Source of the DNA: JAGPUQ01 sp036677085
GTDB lineage: Bacteria; Pseudomonadota; Gammaproteobacteria; Pseudomonadales; Porticoccaceae
Assembly (NCBI GenBank): GCA_036677085.1
Contig: JAKFFI010000014.1
Location: 1 to 64,000 of the forward strand
Reading direction: 5' to 3'
DNA length: 64,000 nt
Part shown: in pieces, positions 52,706-61,599 of the stretch
Layout: the number at the start of each line of letters is the position of its first letter
How positions within the stretch are numbered: the stretch's first letter is position 1
Notes under the pieces: model-generated
What the model was told of the DNA's origin: nothing
The model's input: the letters and a program-made list of their open reading frames with translations, nothing else
Databases searched by the model: none
Translations under genes and position numbers: made by a program

Positions 52706-53681
52706 CGACAGCGTCCCGGTGCAGCGCACGCGCCGGTTGCAGACCGGCGAAAAATTGCGCAGCGCCGCCAAGGTCGAGCGCATCCCCGTCAAGGTGATTG
52801 CGACCACCGAATTGCCGCGCAAGCCGCCCTGGATCCGGGTGCGCGCCGGCGTGGGTCCGGAGGTGCAGCGCATCAAGAACATCCTGCGGGCGCATCGCCT
52901 CTCCACCGTGTGCGAGGAAGCCGCCTGCCCCAATCTGGGCGAATGCTTCGGCGGTGGCACCGCCACCTTCATGATTCTGGGCGACATCTGCACCCGCCGC
53001 TGTCCGTTCTGCGATGTGGGGCACGGCAAGCCCAATCCGCTCGACCCCGAGGAACCCGCCAATCTGGCGCGCGCCATCGCCGAGCTGGGCCTGCGTTACG
53101 TGGTGATCACCTCGGTGGACCGCGACGACCTGCGCGACGGCGGTGCCGGGCATTTCGCCGCCTGCATCGAGGCCGTACGTCGGCATTCGCCGGGCATCCA
53201 GATGGAAATCCTGGTGCCCGATTTCCGCGGCCGCATGGAACCCGCGCTGGAAGCGCTGTCCGCGACCCCGCCCGATGTGTTCAATCACAATCTGGAGACG
53301 GTGCCGACGCTGTATCGGGAAGTTCGTCCGGGTGCCAACTACGCCTGGTCGCTGCGCCTGCTGCAGGAGTTCGGCCGCCGCCATCCGGGGGTGCCCACCA
53401 AGTCGGGGTTGATGGTGGGCCTGGGCGAGACCCGCGACCAGCTGTTGGCAACCCTCGACGACCTGCGCGCTCACGACGTCGGAATGATCACCATCGGCCA
53501 GTATTTGCAGCCCTCGCGCGCGCATCTGGCGGTGCAGCGTTTTGTGCATCCGGACGAATTCGCGGAGTACCGCGATTACGGCTACCGAATCGGTTTTCGC
53601 CATGTGGTCTCGGGGCCGCTGGTGCGCTCTTCCTATCATGCCGATCGGCAGGCGCTCGGCGCGGAGGTGACCCATGGATAA
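52695..53681 (+). CDS. lipA: Lipoyl synthase
   Basis: The ATG at 52695 has GGAG six bases upstream and gives 328 residues. The auxiliary cluster cysteines are C73, C78, C84 (CEEAACPNLGEC) and the radical-SAM triad is C99, C103, C106 (CTRRCPFC). The C-terminal serine motif RSSYHA is present. LipA inserts two sulfurs into octanoyl-lipoyl domains. It overlaps the DUF1244 gene by eight bases. Confidence 0.97.
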   Translation: MSDNDSVPVQRTRRLQTGEKLRSAAKVERIPVKVIATTELPRKPPWIRVRAGVGPEVQRIKNILRAHRLSTVCEEAACPNLGECFGGGTATFMILGDICTRRCPFCDVGHGKPNPLDPEEPANLARAIAELGLRYVVITSVDRDDLRDGGAGHFAACIEAVRRHSPGIQMEILVPDFRGRMEPALEALSATPPDVFNHNLETVPTLYREVRPGANYAWSLRLLQEFGRRHPGVPTKSGLMVGLGETRDQLLATLDDLRAHDVGMITIGQYLQPSRAHLAVQRFVHPDEFAEYRDYGYRIGFRHVVSGPLVRSSYHADRQALGAEVTHG

Positions 53682-53970
53682 TCAAACCCGTACCGAAATC
53701 GAAGCGGCGGTGTTTCGCCGTCTGCTGGCGCATCTCGACAGCCGCAAGGATGCCCAGAACATCGATCTGATGAATCTTGCCGGTTTCTGCCGCAACTGCC
53801 TATCGAAATGGTACGCGGCGGCGGCCGCGGAACGCGGCGAAACCGTCGACTACGAGCAGGCGCGCGAACTCGTCTACGGGATGCCCTACAGCGAGTGGAA
53901 AGCGAAATACCAGACCGAAGCCACACCCGCGCAGCAGGCGCGGTTCGAGGCCGGACAAAAAGACCGCTAG
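53674..53970 (+). CDS. DUF1244 family protein
   Basis: The 98-residue protein contains the family core NIDLMNLAGFCRNCLSKWY and ELVYGMPYSEWKAKYQ. The CxxC pair (C31 region) and tryptophan are typical of DUF1244, a soluble helical family of unknown function in proteobacteria. It overlaps the end of lipA by eight bases in another frame, so it is likely translated with it. A role in lipoate or cluster handling is only inference from position and the CxxC. Confidence 0.85.
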   Translation: MDNQTRTEIEAAVFRRLLAHLDSRKDAQNIDLMNLAGFCRNCLSKWYAAAAAERGETVDYEQARELVYGMPYSEWKAKYQTEATPAQQARFEAGQKDR

Positions 53971-54065
53971 CCGCCTGTCCGGTCAGGCCCTGCGACGCCG
54001 GCTCCGGCGGCGCGGTCCCGGCAGCAGGGCGGTTCCCATACCAAGAGATGTCCAGAGGGGGAAGG

Positions 54066-56513
54066 ATGGCGCATCAACCACTGCAGTTGGCGCAGTTGCC
54101 CAATTGCTGTACCGCCGACGAGTTCAGCTTCACCACCACCGACGACCTGGAGCCGTTGACCGAAATCATCGGCCAGGACCGTGCCATCGCCGCGATCCGC
54201 TTCGGTCTCGGCATGGAAAACCAGGGCTATAACCTGTTCGTGCTGGGCCCGCCCGGGGTCGGCAAGTTCACCGCCATCAGCCAGTATCTCGGCGATGCGG
54301 CGCGGCGCGGCCCCATCCCGGGGGACTGGTGCTACATCAATAATTTCGTCGACGAGGCCAAGCCGATCCTGCTCGAACTCCCGGCCGGGCGCGGCAGTCT
54401 GCTGCGCGACGATATGCAGCATCTGGTGGACGACCTCAAGAATGCCATTCCCCAGGCGTTCGACAGCGATCAATACAAGGCGCGGGCGCAGCAGATCGAG
54501 GCCGAGATGCAGCGCCGTCAGGAACAGGCATTCGAGCAGGTGCAGGAAGCCGCCGCGCGGGACAACATCAAGGTCTACCAGAACGCCGGCGAGCTGACCC
54601 TGGTGCCCATGGTCGAGGGCGAAGACCTGGACCCGGAAGCGTTCCAGAAGTTGCCGCAAGAACAGCGCGAGCGTCTGGAGACCGCCGTGCTGGAGGTGCG
54701 CAAGCAGTTGCAGGCGGTTTTCCAGCAGCAGATGCCGGCGCTGCGCAAGGAGGCGCGGGACCGCTTCCGCACCCTCAACCACGAAGTGACGCGCGAGGCG
54801 GTGGGGCTTTACATCGAGGGTCTGAGCCGGCGTTACGCCGACCTGCCCCAGGCGCTGGACTACCTCAGCAGCGTGCAGCAGGACATCGTCGCCAACGCTG
54901 AACTGTTTCGGCCGGTGGAAGCACCCCAGGCGATGCTGATGGCGCAGGACGCGTTGCAGCGCTATCGGGTCAACCTGATTCTGGACAACAGCCACAGCAT
55001 CGGCCGCCCGGTGGTTTACGAGGAACACCCGAGCTATGCCAACCTGGTGGGACGCATCGAGCACCGCGCCGTCATGGGCGCCCTGCTGACCAATTTCACA
55101 CTCATCAAGCCGGGCGCCCTGCACCGCGCCAACGGCGGCTATCTGATCCTGGATGCCCGCAAACTGCTGACCCAGCCGTTCGCCTGGGAGGCGCTCAAGC
55201 AGGCGCTCAACAAGAAGGAGCTGCGGCTGGAATCCCTGGAACACGCGCTCAGCTTTGCCACCACCACTTCCCTCGAACCCCAGGCGATGCCGCTCGACAT
55301 CAAGATCGTCCTGCTCGGCGACCGCAACCTCTACTACCTGCTGCACGCCTACGATCCCGATTTCGCCGAGCTGTTCAAGGTCGCGGCCGATTTCGAGACC
55401 GGGCTGGAACGTTCGCCCGCCAACGATCTGCTCTATGCGCGCATGATCGCCACCATGGTGCGCAACAAGGGGCTGATGCCGTTTGATCGTTCCGCAGTCG
55501 CCGCCACCATCCAGCACAGCATGCGCCTCGAAGCGGACGCGCTGAAATTGTCCACCCACATGCGCAGCATCGCCGACCTGCTCGCCGAGGCTCATTACTG
55601 GGCGGGCCAGGCCGGGCGCTCGCTGGTCACCGGAGAGGACGTGCGCCATGCGATCAGTACCCAGATCGAGCGTCTGGATCGGGTGCGGGACCGCAGCTAC
55701 GAGCACATCCAGCGCGGCGCGGTACTGATCGATACCCAGGGCGCCGTGGTGGGCCAGGTGAACGGCCTCTCGGTGCTGCAAGTCGGCAACTTCAGTTTCG
55801 GTCAGCCCGCGCGCATCACCGCAACCACCCGGCTAGGCGACGGTCGCGTCATCGACATCGAGCGTGAGACCGAGATGGGCGGCCCCATCCACAGCAAGGG
55901 CGTGTTCATCCTGTCGAGCTTCCTGGGCGCGCGCTATGGCCAGACCCAGCCGCTCGCGCTCACCGCCAGCCTCACCTTCGAACAGTCCTACGGCGGTGTC
56001 GAGGGCGACAGCGCGTCGCTGGCGGAACTCTGCGCGCTGCTGTCGTCACTGAGCCAGGTGCCCATCCGGCAGTGTTACGCCATGACCGGCTCGGTCAACC
56101 AGCTCGGCCGGGTGCAGGTGATCGGTGGCGTCAGCGAGAAGGTGGAAGGGTTCTTCGACATCTGCAAGGCGCGCGGCCTGAGCGGCGAGCAGGGGGTGCT
56201 GATCCCGGCCGCCAATGTGGTCAACCTGATCCTGCGCCAGGATGTACTGGACGCCATCGAAGCCGGCAGTTTCCGGATTTACGCCGTCGAGGCAGTGGAC
56301 CAGGCCATCGAAATTCTCACCGGCGTTGCCGCCGGAGAAGCGGACGCCGATGGCGCCTACCCGCCCGCTAGCATCAACGGCAAAGTGCAAACCCGTTTGC
56401 GCGCCTTCGCCGAATTGCGCCGCGATTTCGGCCGCAGTGATGGCGAGGAAAAACACACCAGCGCCAGCCGTCCACCCGCGGTTCCCGCGCCGCCGCCGCT
56501 ACCGGGAAGCTGA
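54066..56513 (+). CDS. Lon-family AAA ATP-dependent protease
   Basis: The ATG at 54066 (AGAGGGGAAGG upstream) gives 815 residues; the frame extends further upstream only as a shadow of the DUF1244 gene. A Walker A GPPGVGKFT (61-69), a long helical insertion (about 130-260) and a Lon-type protease domain with S649 (GDSASLAEL) and K692 (GGVSEKVEGF) are seen. The order ATPase-insert-protease matches the LonB-like COG1067 family; substrates are unknown. It is preceded by a 95-base gap and ends with a proline-rich tail. Confidence 0.92.
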   Translation: MAHQPLQLAQLPNCCTADEFSFTTTDDLEPLTEIIGQDRAIAAIRFGLGMENQGYNLFVLGPPGVGKFTAISQYLGDAARRGPIPGDWCYINNFVDEAKPILLELPAGRGSLLRDDMQHLVDDLKNAIPQAFDSDQYKARAQQIEAEMQRRQEQAFEQVQEAAARDNIKVYQNAGELTLVPMVEGEDLDPEAFQKLPQEQRERLETAVLEVRKQLQAVFQQQMPALRKEARDRFRTLNHEVTREAVGLYIEGLSRRYADLPQALDYLSSVQQDIVANAELFRPVEAPQAMLMAQDALQRYRVNLILDNSHSIGRPVVYEEHPSYANLVGRIEHRAVMGALLTNFTLIKPGALHRANGGYLILDARKLLTQPFAWEALKQALNKKELRLESLEHALSFATTTSLEPQAMPLDIKIVLLGDRNLYYLLHAYDPDFAELFKVAADFETGLERSPANDLLYARMIATMVRNKGLMPFDRSAVAATIQHSMRLEADALKLSTHMRSIADLLAEAHYWAGQAGRSLVTGEDVRHAISTQIERLDRVRDRSYEHIQRGAVLIDTQGAVVGQVNGLSVLQVGNFSFGQPARITATTRLGDGRVIDIERETEMGGPIHSKGVFILSSFLGARYGQTQPLALTASLTFEQSYGGVEGDSASLAELCALLSSLSQVPIRQCYAMTGSVNQLGRVQVIGGVSEKVEGFFDICKARGLSGEQGVLIPAANVVNLILRQDVLDAIEAGSFRIYAVEAVDQAIEILTGVAAGEADADGAYPPASINGKVQTRLRAFAELRRDFGRSDGEEKHTSASRPPAVPAPPPLPGS

Positions 56514-56517
56514 TCGG

Positions 56518-57240
56518 TCATCTGCTGCCCGCGACCTCGGAGCCTGGTTCCTCGAAACCCGGTTCCTCGAAACCAAGAAACCGCGCGAAGCCCGCCACCG
56601 GCTCGCGCGGCATCGCGAGCCGGTTGGCCGGGTGATCCGGGTCGATACGACCGAGCGCCATGCCGTTGTAGACATAGTATTCGGGGGCGATGCCCAGCAC
56701 CTCGTGGACCGCCGGGCTCACGTCCTGCCAGAAGCCCTGGGAACAGGTATGCAGGCCGAACTCCCGCGCCGCCAGCATCACATGGCCCATGAAAATACCC
56801 AGATCCCCGAGCTGGCCCGGCAACAATGAACGGTGGATGCTGAACATCAGCCCCACGGGCGCGCCGAAAAAATAGAAATTGCGCAACAGTTGCTGCTCGC
56901 GCGCCACCTTGTCGCGGCGATCGATGCCGAGCGCCGCGTAGAGACTCATGCCGCAATCGAAGCGGCGCTGTTTGTAGGGCTGCCGGAAGCCGCCGGGATC
57001 GCCCCGCAACGGATTTTCATGGCTGCCCACCGGGTGCTCCCGGGCCCAGGCCAGGGCGCGTTCGATCAGCCGCTCGCGCACCGCGCCGGTCACCACGTCC
57101 ACCTGCCAGGGCTGCATGTTGCTGCCCGAGGGCGCGAGGCGAGCCAGCTCCAGAATGCGCTCGACGGTCTCGCGCGGCACCGGGGTGGGGAGAAAAGCGC
57201 GCGCCGACAGGCGACTTTCGATAGCCTCGATCAGCTCCAT
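56518..57240 (-). CDS. Nitroreductase family flavoprotein
   Basis: The 240-residue protein has the FMN-binding start IESRLSARAFLPTPVPR and LARLAPSGSNMQPWQVDVVTG, and DLGIFMGHVMLAAREFGLHT in the core. It reduces nitro or quinone-like substrates with NAD(P)H; the true substrate is unknown. The C-terminus carries GFEEPGFEEPGSEVAGSR, a duplicated five-residue unit from a 15-bp repeat. It lies three bases after rpiA on the minus strand. Confidence 0.86.
   Translation of the reverse strand: MELIEAIESRLSARAFLPTPVPRETVERILELARLAPSGSNMQPWQVDVVTGAVRERLIERALAWAREHPVGSHENPLRGDPGGFRQPYKQRRFDCGMSLYAALGIDRRDKVAREQQLLRNFYFFGAPVGLMFSIHRSLLPGQLGDLGIFMGHVMLAAREFGLHTCSQGFWQDVSPAVHEVLGIAPEYYVYNGMALGRIDPDHPANRLAMPREPVAGFARFLGFEEPGFEEPGSEVAGSR
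56546..56575. repeat. Two-copy 15-bp tandem repeat in the nitroreductase tail
   Basis: GGTTCCTCGAAACCC at 56546-56560 is followed by GGTTCCTCGAAACCA at 56561-56575; 14 of 15 bases match. Each unit also has short inverted ends (GGTT and AACC). It keeps the frame and adds the PGFEE unit to the disordered C-terminus. Confidence 0.88.
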
Positions 57241-57243
57241 GGG

Positions 57244-57921
57244 TCAGCGCGCCCGGATGTTTTCGACGCCGCTGGAACCTGCCAGCAGCAGCACATCGGC
57301 GGGGCGCAGCGCGAACAGACCGTTGGTCACCACGCCCGCGATATTGTTCAGGCGCTCTTCCAGGGAGCGTGCCGGCGCGATCGGATAAAAATCGTGGGCA
57401 TCGATGATGTAGTTGCCGTTGTCCGTCACCAAGCCCTGGCGCCACTCCGGGTTGGCGCCCAGGGCGCGCAGTTGCCGGCCCACATGGCTGCGCGCCATGG
57501 GGATCACCTCCACCGGCAGCGGAAACCGGCCCAGGTGATCGACCTGCTTGGAGGCGTCGGCGATGCAGACGAATTCCCGTGCCACCGCCGCCACGATCTT
57601 CTCCCGCGTCAGGGCGCCGCCGCCGCCCTTGATCATCTCCAGCGCCGGATTGATCTCATCGGCGCCGTCCACATAGACCGCCACTTCGGCAACACTGTTG
57701 AGATCCCACACGGGAATCCGGAGCTCGCGCAGCCGCGCCGCCGAGGCTTCGGAGCTGGCCACAGTGGCGGCAATGCGACCCCGGTGGGGCGCCAGCAGCG
57801 CGATGAAATGATTCACCGTGGAGCCAGTGCCGATGCCGATCACTTCGTCGTTGCCGATCTTGGCAAGACAGTAGTCGAGCGCGGCCTGTGCCGCCGCCCG
57901 TTTGAGTTTGTCCTGGCTCAT
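57244..57921 (-). CDS. rpiA: Ribose-5-phosphate isomerase A
   Basis: The ATG giving MSQDKLKRAAAQAALDYCLA yields 225 residues (E. coli 219); an ATG nine bases upstream is possible. The motifs GIGTGSTVNHFI, YVDGADEINPALEMIKGGGG and LTREKIVAAVA are diagnostic. RpiA interconverts ribose-5- and ribulose-5-phosphate. A TATAAT box lies just upstream, and the nitroreductase gene follows after three bases. Confidence 0.96.
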   Translation of the reverse strand: MSQDKLKRAAAQAALDYCLAKIGNDEVIGIGTGSTVNHFIALLAPHRGRIAATVASSEASAARLRELRIPVWDLNSVAEVAVYVDGADEINPALEMIKGGGGALTREKIVAAVAREFVCIADASKQVDHLGRFPLPVEVIPMARSHVGRQLRALGANPEWRQGLVTDNGNYIIDAHDFYPIAPARSLEERLNNIAGVVTNGLFALRPADVLLLAGSSGVENIRAR

Positions 57922-57948
57922 CGCACACATCCGCCGGGTGGAGTCGGG

Positions 57949-57954
57949 ATTATA
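57949..57954 (-). promoter_or_regulatory. Candidate -10 box for rpiA
   Basis: The minus strand reads TATAAT, 28 bases before the rpiA ATG, in the 109-base gap after ubiD. The -35 region has no good match. Nothing else is seen in this gap. Confidence 0.45.
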
Positions 57955-58030
57955 AGCCAGGGTCCCTGCGCCACGGTCGGCACGACTTCCCCCGATCGGG
58001 CTTCATTCGTTCGCCGCGCTCGGGAGCCGG

Positions 58031-59494
58031 TTACAACCCCAACTCGGGCCAGAGCGCGTCGATGCGCGCTTTCACCGCGGCATCCATACCGATCGGCCGG
58101 CCCCATTCCCGCGTGGTTTCGCCCGGCCACTTATGGGTGGCGTCGAAACCGACTTTCGAGCCCAGACCGGAGACGGGCGAGGCAAAATCCAGATAATCGA
58201 TGGGCGTGTTTTCCACCAGCACCAGGTCGCGCACCGGATCCATGCGCGTGGTCATGGCCCAGATCACGTCGCGCCAGTCGCGGGCGTTGACGTCGTCGTC
58301 GGTGACCACCACGAACTTGGTGTACATGAACTGGCGCAGGAAGGACCACACGCCGAACATCACCCGTTTGGCGTGACCGGGATACTGTTTCTTCATGGTC
58401 ACCACCGCGAAACGGTAGGAGCAGCCCTCCGGCGGCAGATAAAAATCCACGATTTCCGGAAACTGTTTTTTCAGCACCGGCACGAATACTTCGTTGAGCG
58501 CCACGCCGAGGATCGCCGGTTCGTCCGGAGGCCGGCCGGTGTAGGTGCTGTGATAGATGGGATGGGTGCGGTGGGTGATGCGGTCGATGGTGAATACCGG
58601 AAAGCGCTCGACCTCGTTGTAGTAGCCGGTGTGATCGCCGAACGGACCTTCGTCGGCTTCGTCGCCGGGATGGATATGGCCTTCGAGGATGATCTCGGCG
58701 CGCGCCGGCACCTGCAGATCGTTGCCGAGGCTGGCGACCACCTCGGTGCGTTCGCCGCGCAGCAACCCGGCGAAGGCGTACTCGGACAGGCTGTCCGGCA
58801 CCGGCGTCACCGCGCCCAGGATGGTGGCGGGATCCGCGCCCAGGGCCACCGATACCGGAAACGGCACCCCGGGATGGGCGGCCTGCCAGTCGCGGTAGTC
58901 GAGCGCCCCGCCACGGTGGGCCAGCCAGCGCATGATGACGCGGTTGCGGCCGATCACCTGCATCCGGTAAATGCCGAGATTCTGGCGCTCCTTGCCCGGC
59001 CCCCGCGTGATCACCAGCGGCCAGGTGATGAGCGGGCCGGCGTCGCCCGGCCAGCAGGTCTGCACCGGCCAGTGCGCCAGATCCACCGCGGTGCCTTCGA
59101 GCACGACTTCCTGGCAGGGCGCGGTCTTGACGATCTTCACCGGCATGTTCAGCACCGGCCGGAACTGCTCGCGCTTGGCCCACAGGTCGCGCAGTCCCCT
59201 GGGGGGCTCCGGCTCCTTCAGAAAGGCCAGCAATTCGCCCACCTCCCGCAGATGCGCGATGCCTTCCCCGCCCATGGCGAGGGCCACGCGCTCGGTGGTG
59301 CCGAACAGATTGCCGAGCACAGGGACGGCAAAGCCGGTGGGACGCTCGAACAGCAGCGCGGGTCCGCCGGCCTTCAGGGTACGGTCGCAGATTTCGGTGA
59401 TGTCGAGCGCGGGACTGACCGGCGTGGCGATGCGTTTGAGCTCGCCGCGCGCTTCCAGAAACTGAATGAAATCGCGCAGATCGCGATAGGCCAT
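58031..59494 (-). CDS. ubiD: 4-hydroxy-3-polyprenylbenzoate decarboxylase
   Basis: The start MAYRDLRDFIQFLEARGELK gives 487 residues (E. coli 497); a longer frame lies antisense to the reductase promoter region. UbiD signatures EADEGPFGDHTGYYNEVERF and LPPEGCSYRFAVVTMKKQYPG in parts are present. It needs prenylated FMN from UbiX, which is not in the window, and acts in ubiquinone synthesis. It heads ubiD-rpiA-nitroreductase on the minus strand. Confidence 0.94.
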   Translation of the reverse strand: MAYRDLRDFIQFLEARGELKRIATPVSPALDITEICDRTLKAGGPALLFERPTGFAVPVLGNLFGTTERVALAMGGEGIAHLREVGELLAFLKEPEPPRGLRDLWAKREQFRPVLNMPVKIVKTAPCQEVVLEGTAVDLAHWPVQTCWPGDAGPLITWPLVITRGPGKERQNLGIYRMQVIGRNRVIMRWLAHRGGALDYRDWQAAHPGVPFPVSVALGADPATILGAVTPVPDSLSEYAFAGLLRGERTEVVASLGNDLQVPARAEIILEGHIHPGDEADEGPFGDHTGYYNEVERFPVFTIDRITHRTHPIYHSTYTGRPPDEPAILGVALNEVFVPVLKKQFPEIVDFYLPPEGCSYRFAVVTMKKQYPGHAKRVMFGVWSFLRQFMYTKFVVVTDDDVNARDWRDVIWAMTTRMDPVRDLVLVENTPIDYLDFASPVSGLGSKVGFDATHKWPGETTREWGRPIGMDAAVKARIDALWPELGL

Positions 59495-59581
59495 GGGAGC
59501 ATCAGGCGTGTTGCCGGGGGAGCGCGAGTGTTGCGGTAACGCCATTTCAATGCAAGGCGCCCAAGGCCGGAGTCGGGCCGG

Positions 59582-59610
59582 TTGTCGCGCGCGCCGTGCG
59601 CCGCTATGGT
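59582..59610 (+). promoter_or_regulatory. Candidate sigma70 promoter of the aldo/keto reductase
   Basis: TTGTCG at 59582-59587 and TATGGT at 59605-59610 are 17 bases apart, each matching consensus at four of six positions. Transcription would start near 59617, about 24 bases before the ATG. The gap 59495-59640 is divergent between ubiD and this gene. Confidence 0.4.
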
Positions 59611-59640
59611 GAAGTCCTTGGTACATCGACGGAGGTCACC

Positions 59641-60591
59641 ATGGAAACCTTGCAACTGGGCAACAGCAATCTGCGCGTGGGCCGTCTCGGCCTGGGCTGC
59701 ATGGGCATGTCGGAGTTCTACGGACCGGCGGACGAAGCCGAATCGATTCGCACCCTGCACAGCGCGCTGGATCTGGGCGTGAATTTTTTCGATACCGCCG
59801 ACATGTACGGCAGCGGCCACAACGAAACCCTGATCGGCCGCGCGTTCAAGGGCAAATGGAGCCAGCTGGTGCTGGCCACCAAGTTCGGTTTCCTGCGCGA
59901 TGCCAAGGGCGGTTTCGCCGGGCTCGATTGCAGCCCGGCGCACATCAAGGAGGCGTGCGATGCCAGCCTGAAACGCCTCGGGATCGAGACCATCGATCTC
60001 TACTATGCCCACCGGGTCGATCCCCAGGTGCCCATCGAGGACACCGTGGGCGCCATGGCCGATCTGGTCGCCGCGGGCAAGGTGCGCTACCTGGGCCTGA
60101 GCGAGGCGGATGCGGACCAACTGCGCCGCGCCCAAAAAACTCACCCGATCACCGCATTGCAGACCGAGTATTCGCTCTGGAGTCGCGATCCCGAGGGCGC
60201 CATCCTCGATACCTGCCGCGAACTCAAGATCGCCTTTGTCGCCTACAGCCCGCTGGGGCGGGGCTTTCTCACCGGCGCCATCCCCTCACGCGAGGCCCTG
60301 GATCCCGGCGATTACCGACTTCACTCGCCCCGCTTTCAGCCGGAAGCGCTGGAGCAGAACAAGGCCTTCATCGCGCTGGTGGAGCGGATCGCACAGGAGA
60401 AGGAAATCACGCCGGCGCAGGTCGCACTCGCCTGGGTGCTCCATCAGGACGCGAATATCTTTCCCATTCCGGGCACCCGCAAGCTGTCGCGGCTGAAAGA
60501 GAATCTGGCGGCATTGGCGGTGCGGTTCAGTGCGGCAGAGCTCGCGGAGATTCGCAGTCAATTGCCCACGGCGGTCGGTGGGCGGTACTGA
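59641..60591 (+). CDS. Aldo/keto reductase
   Basis: The ATG has GGAGG six bases upstream and gives 316 residues. The catalytic tetrad is D51, Y56, K81 and H124 (FFDTADMYGSGHNE, ATKFG, YYAHRVDP). The sequence resembles the AKR11/YajO-type group, cytosolic NADPH-dependent reductases of aldehydes and ketones with broad substrates. It stands alone between a divergent ubiD and the 174-base gap before the permease. Confidence 0.9.
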   Translation: METLQLGNSNLRVGRLGLGCMGMSEFYGPADEAESIRTLHSALDLGVNFFDTADMYGSGHNETLIGRAFKGKWSQLVLATKFGFLRDAKGGFAGLDCSPAHIKEACDASLKRLGIETIDLYYAHRVDPQVPIEDTVGAMADLVAAGKVRYLGLSEADADQLRRAQKTHPITALQTEYSLWSRDPEGAILDTCRELKIAFVAYSPLGRGFLTGAIPSREALDPGDYRLHSPRFQPEALEQNKAFIALVERIAQEKEITPAQVALAWVLHQDANIFPIPGTRKLSRLKENLAALAVRFSAAELAEIRSQLPTAVGGRY

Positions 60592-60599
60592 CGTTGGTG

Positions 60600-60640
60600 G
60601 TGGGAAATTTGTGGTGAGAAGTTTGTGGTGACGGGTTGGG
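60600..60640. repeat. Degenerate 14-bp tandem repeat after the reductase gene
   Basis: GTGGGAAATTTGTG at 60600-60613 is followed by GTGAGAAGTTTGTG at 60614-60627 (12 of 14 bases match) and a weaker third unit. It begins nine bases after the reductase stop in the 174-base gap 60592-60765, where nothing else is recognisable. Confidence 0.7.
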
Positions 60641-60765
60641 CCGGCGCTGCTTGCTGGCCGCGACTCGCTCGCTGACCGGACGCAGCGCCGCCTCCATCAC
60701 GGCCGATCAAACCGGGTCGGACCGCTTGGTTTACACTCGCCCGCCAGATCCGCACCCGGGATTGC

Positions 60766-61599
60766 ATGGAAATCATCGCCCCTTACCTCGTCTATTTCGG
60801 AATCGGTGCCGTGGCGGGTCTGGTTGCGGGGGTTTTCGGCCTGGGCGGCGGTGCGATCGTGGTGCCGGTGCTGATTTTCGCCTTTCAGTGGCAGGGTATG
60901 GCGCCCGAGGTGCTGACCCATATGGCGATCGGCACCTCGCTCGCCACCATCGTCGTGACCGCCCTGAGCGCGATCCGCACCCACCAGCGCCGCGGCGCGA
61001 TCCGCTGGCGATTGGTGGCACAACTGGTGCCCGGCGTACTGGTGGGCACGGTGCTCGGCGGTCTGGTGGCGGCGCGCCTCAAGGGCGAGTTGCTGCAATT
61101 CAGTTTCGGCGCCTTCCTGTTGCTGGTGGCGTTTCAGATGGCATTCGGCGTGCGCGTACAGGCCCGGGAAGGTCAGCCGCCCGGCCGCGCGCTCCAGACC
61201 GGCGCGGGCGCGGCGATCGGCTTTGCGTCGGGTATTTTCGGTATCGGCGGCGGGTCCCTCACCGTGCCCTATCTGAGCTGGTGCCGGGAACCCACGGTGA
61301 TTGCCGTAGCGACATCGTCTGCGCTCGGTCTGCCGATTGCCCTCAGCGGTGCCGCCACTTATGTGTTCGGTGGTCACGGCGATCTCGGGCTGCCGGAATG
61401 GAGCTGGGGCTTTGTCTATCTGCCGGCGCTGCTCGGCATCGTCGTGACCAGCACGCCCTTTGCGCGCTGGGGCGCGCGTCTTGCCCATAAGCTGCCGGAT
61501 CGCATCCTCCGGCGAGCGTTTGCCCTGGTCTCGCTGCTGATCGGCGTGCAGTTCATGGTGCGCAATCTGCCCGTCGGAGCCGGACCGTCATGGTTCTGA
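60766..61599 (+). CDS. TauE/SafE family membrane permease
   Basis: The 277-residue protein has about eight membrane segments in two halves, each with the family glycine motif (AGVFGLGGGAIVVPVL near 22-37 and SGIFGIGGGSLTVPYL near 154-169). The family exports or imports sulfur compounds such as sulfoacetate or sulfite, and also other organic anions. The true substrate is unknown. It overlaps birA by 10 bases. Confidence 0.87.
   Translation: MEIIAPYLVYFGIGAVAGLVAGVFGLGGGAIVVPVLIFAFQWQGMAPEVLTHMAIGTSLATIVVTALSAIRTHQRRGAIRWRLVAQLVPGVLVGTVLGGLVAARLKGELLQFSFGAFLLLVAFQMAFGVRVQAREGQPPGRALQTGAGAAIGFASGIFGIGGGSLTVPYLSWCREPTVIAVATSSALGLPIALSGAATYVFGGHGDLGLPEWSWGFVYLPALLGIVVTSTPFARWGARLAHKLPDRILRRAFALVSLLIGVQFMVRNLPVGAGPSWF

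Noticed and set aside
53967..55781. 604-codon minus-strand frame
   Set aside because: Antisense to the Lon-family protease with low-complexity composition and no recognisable domain.
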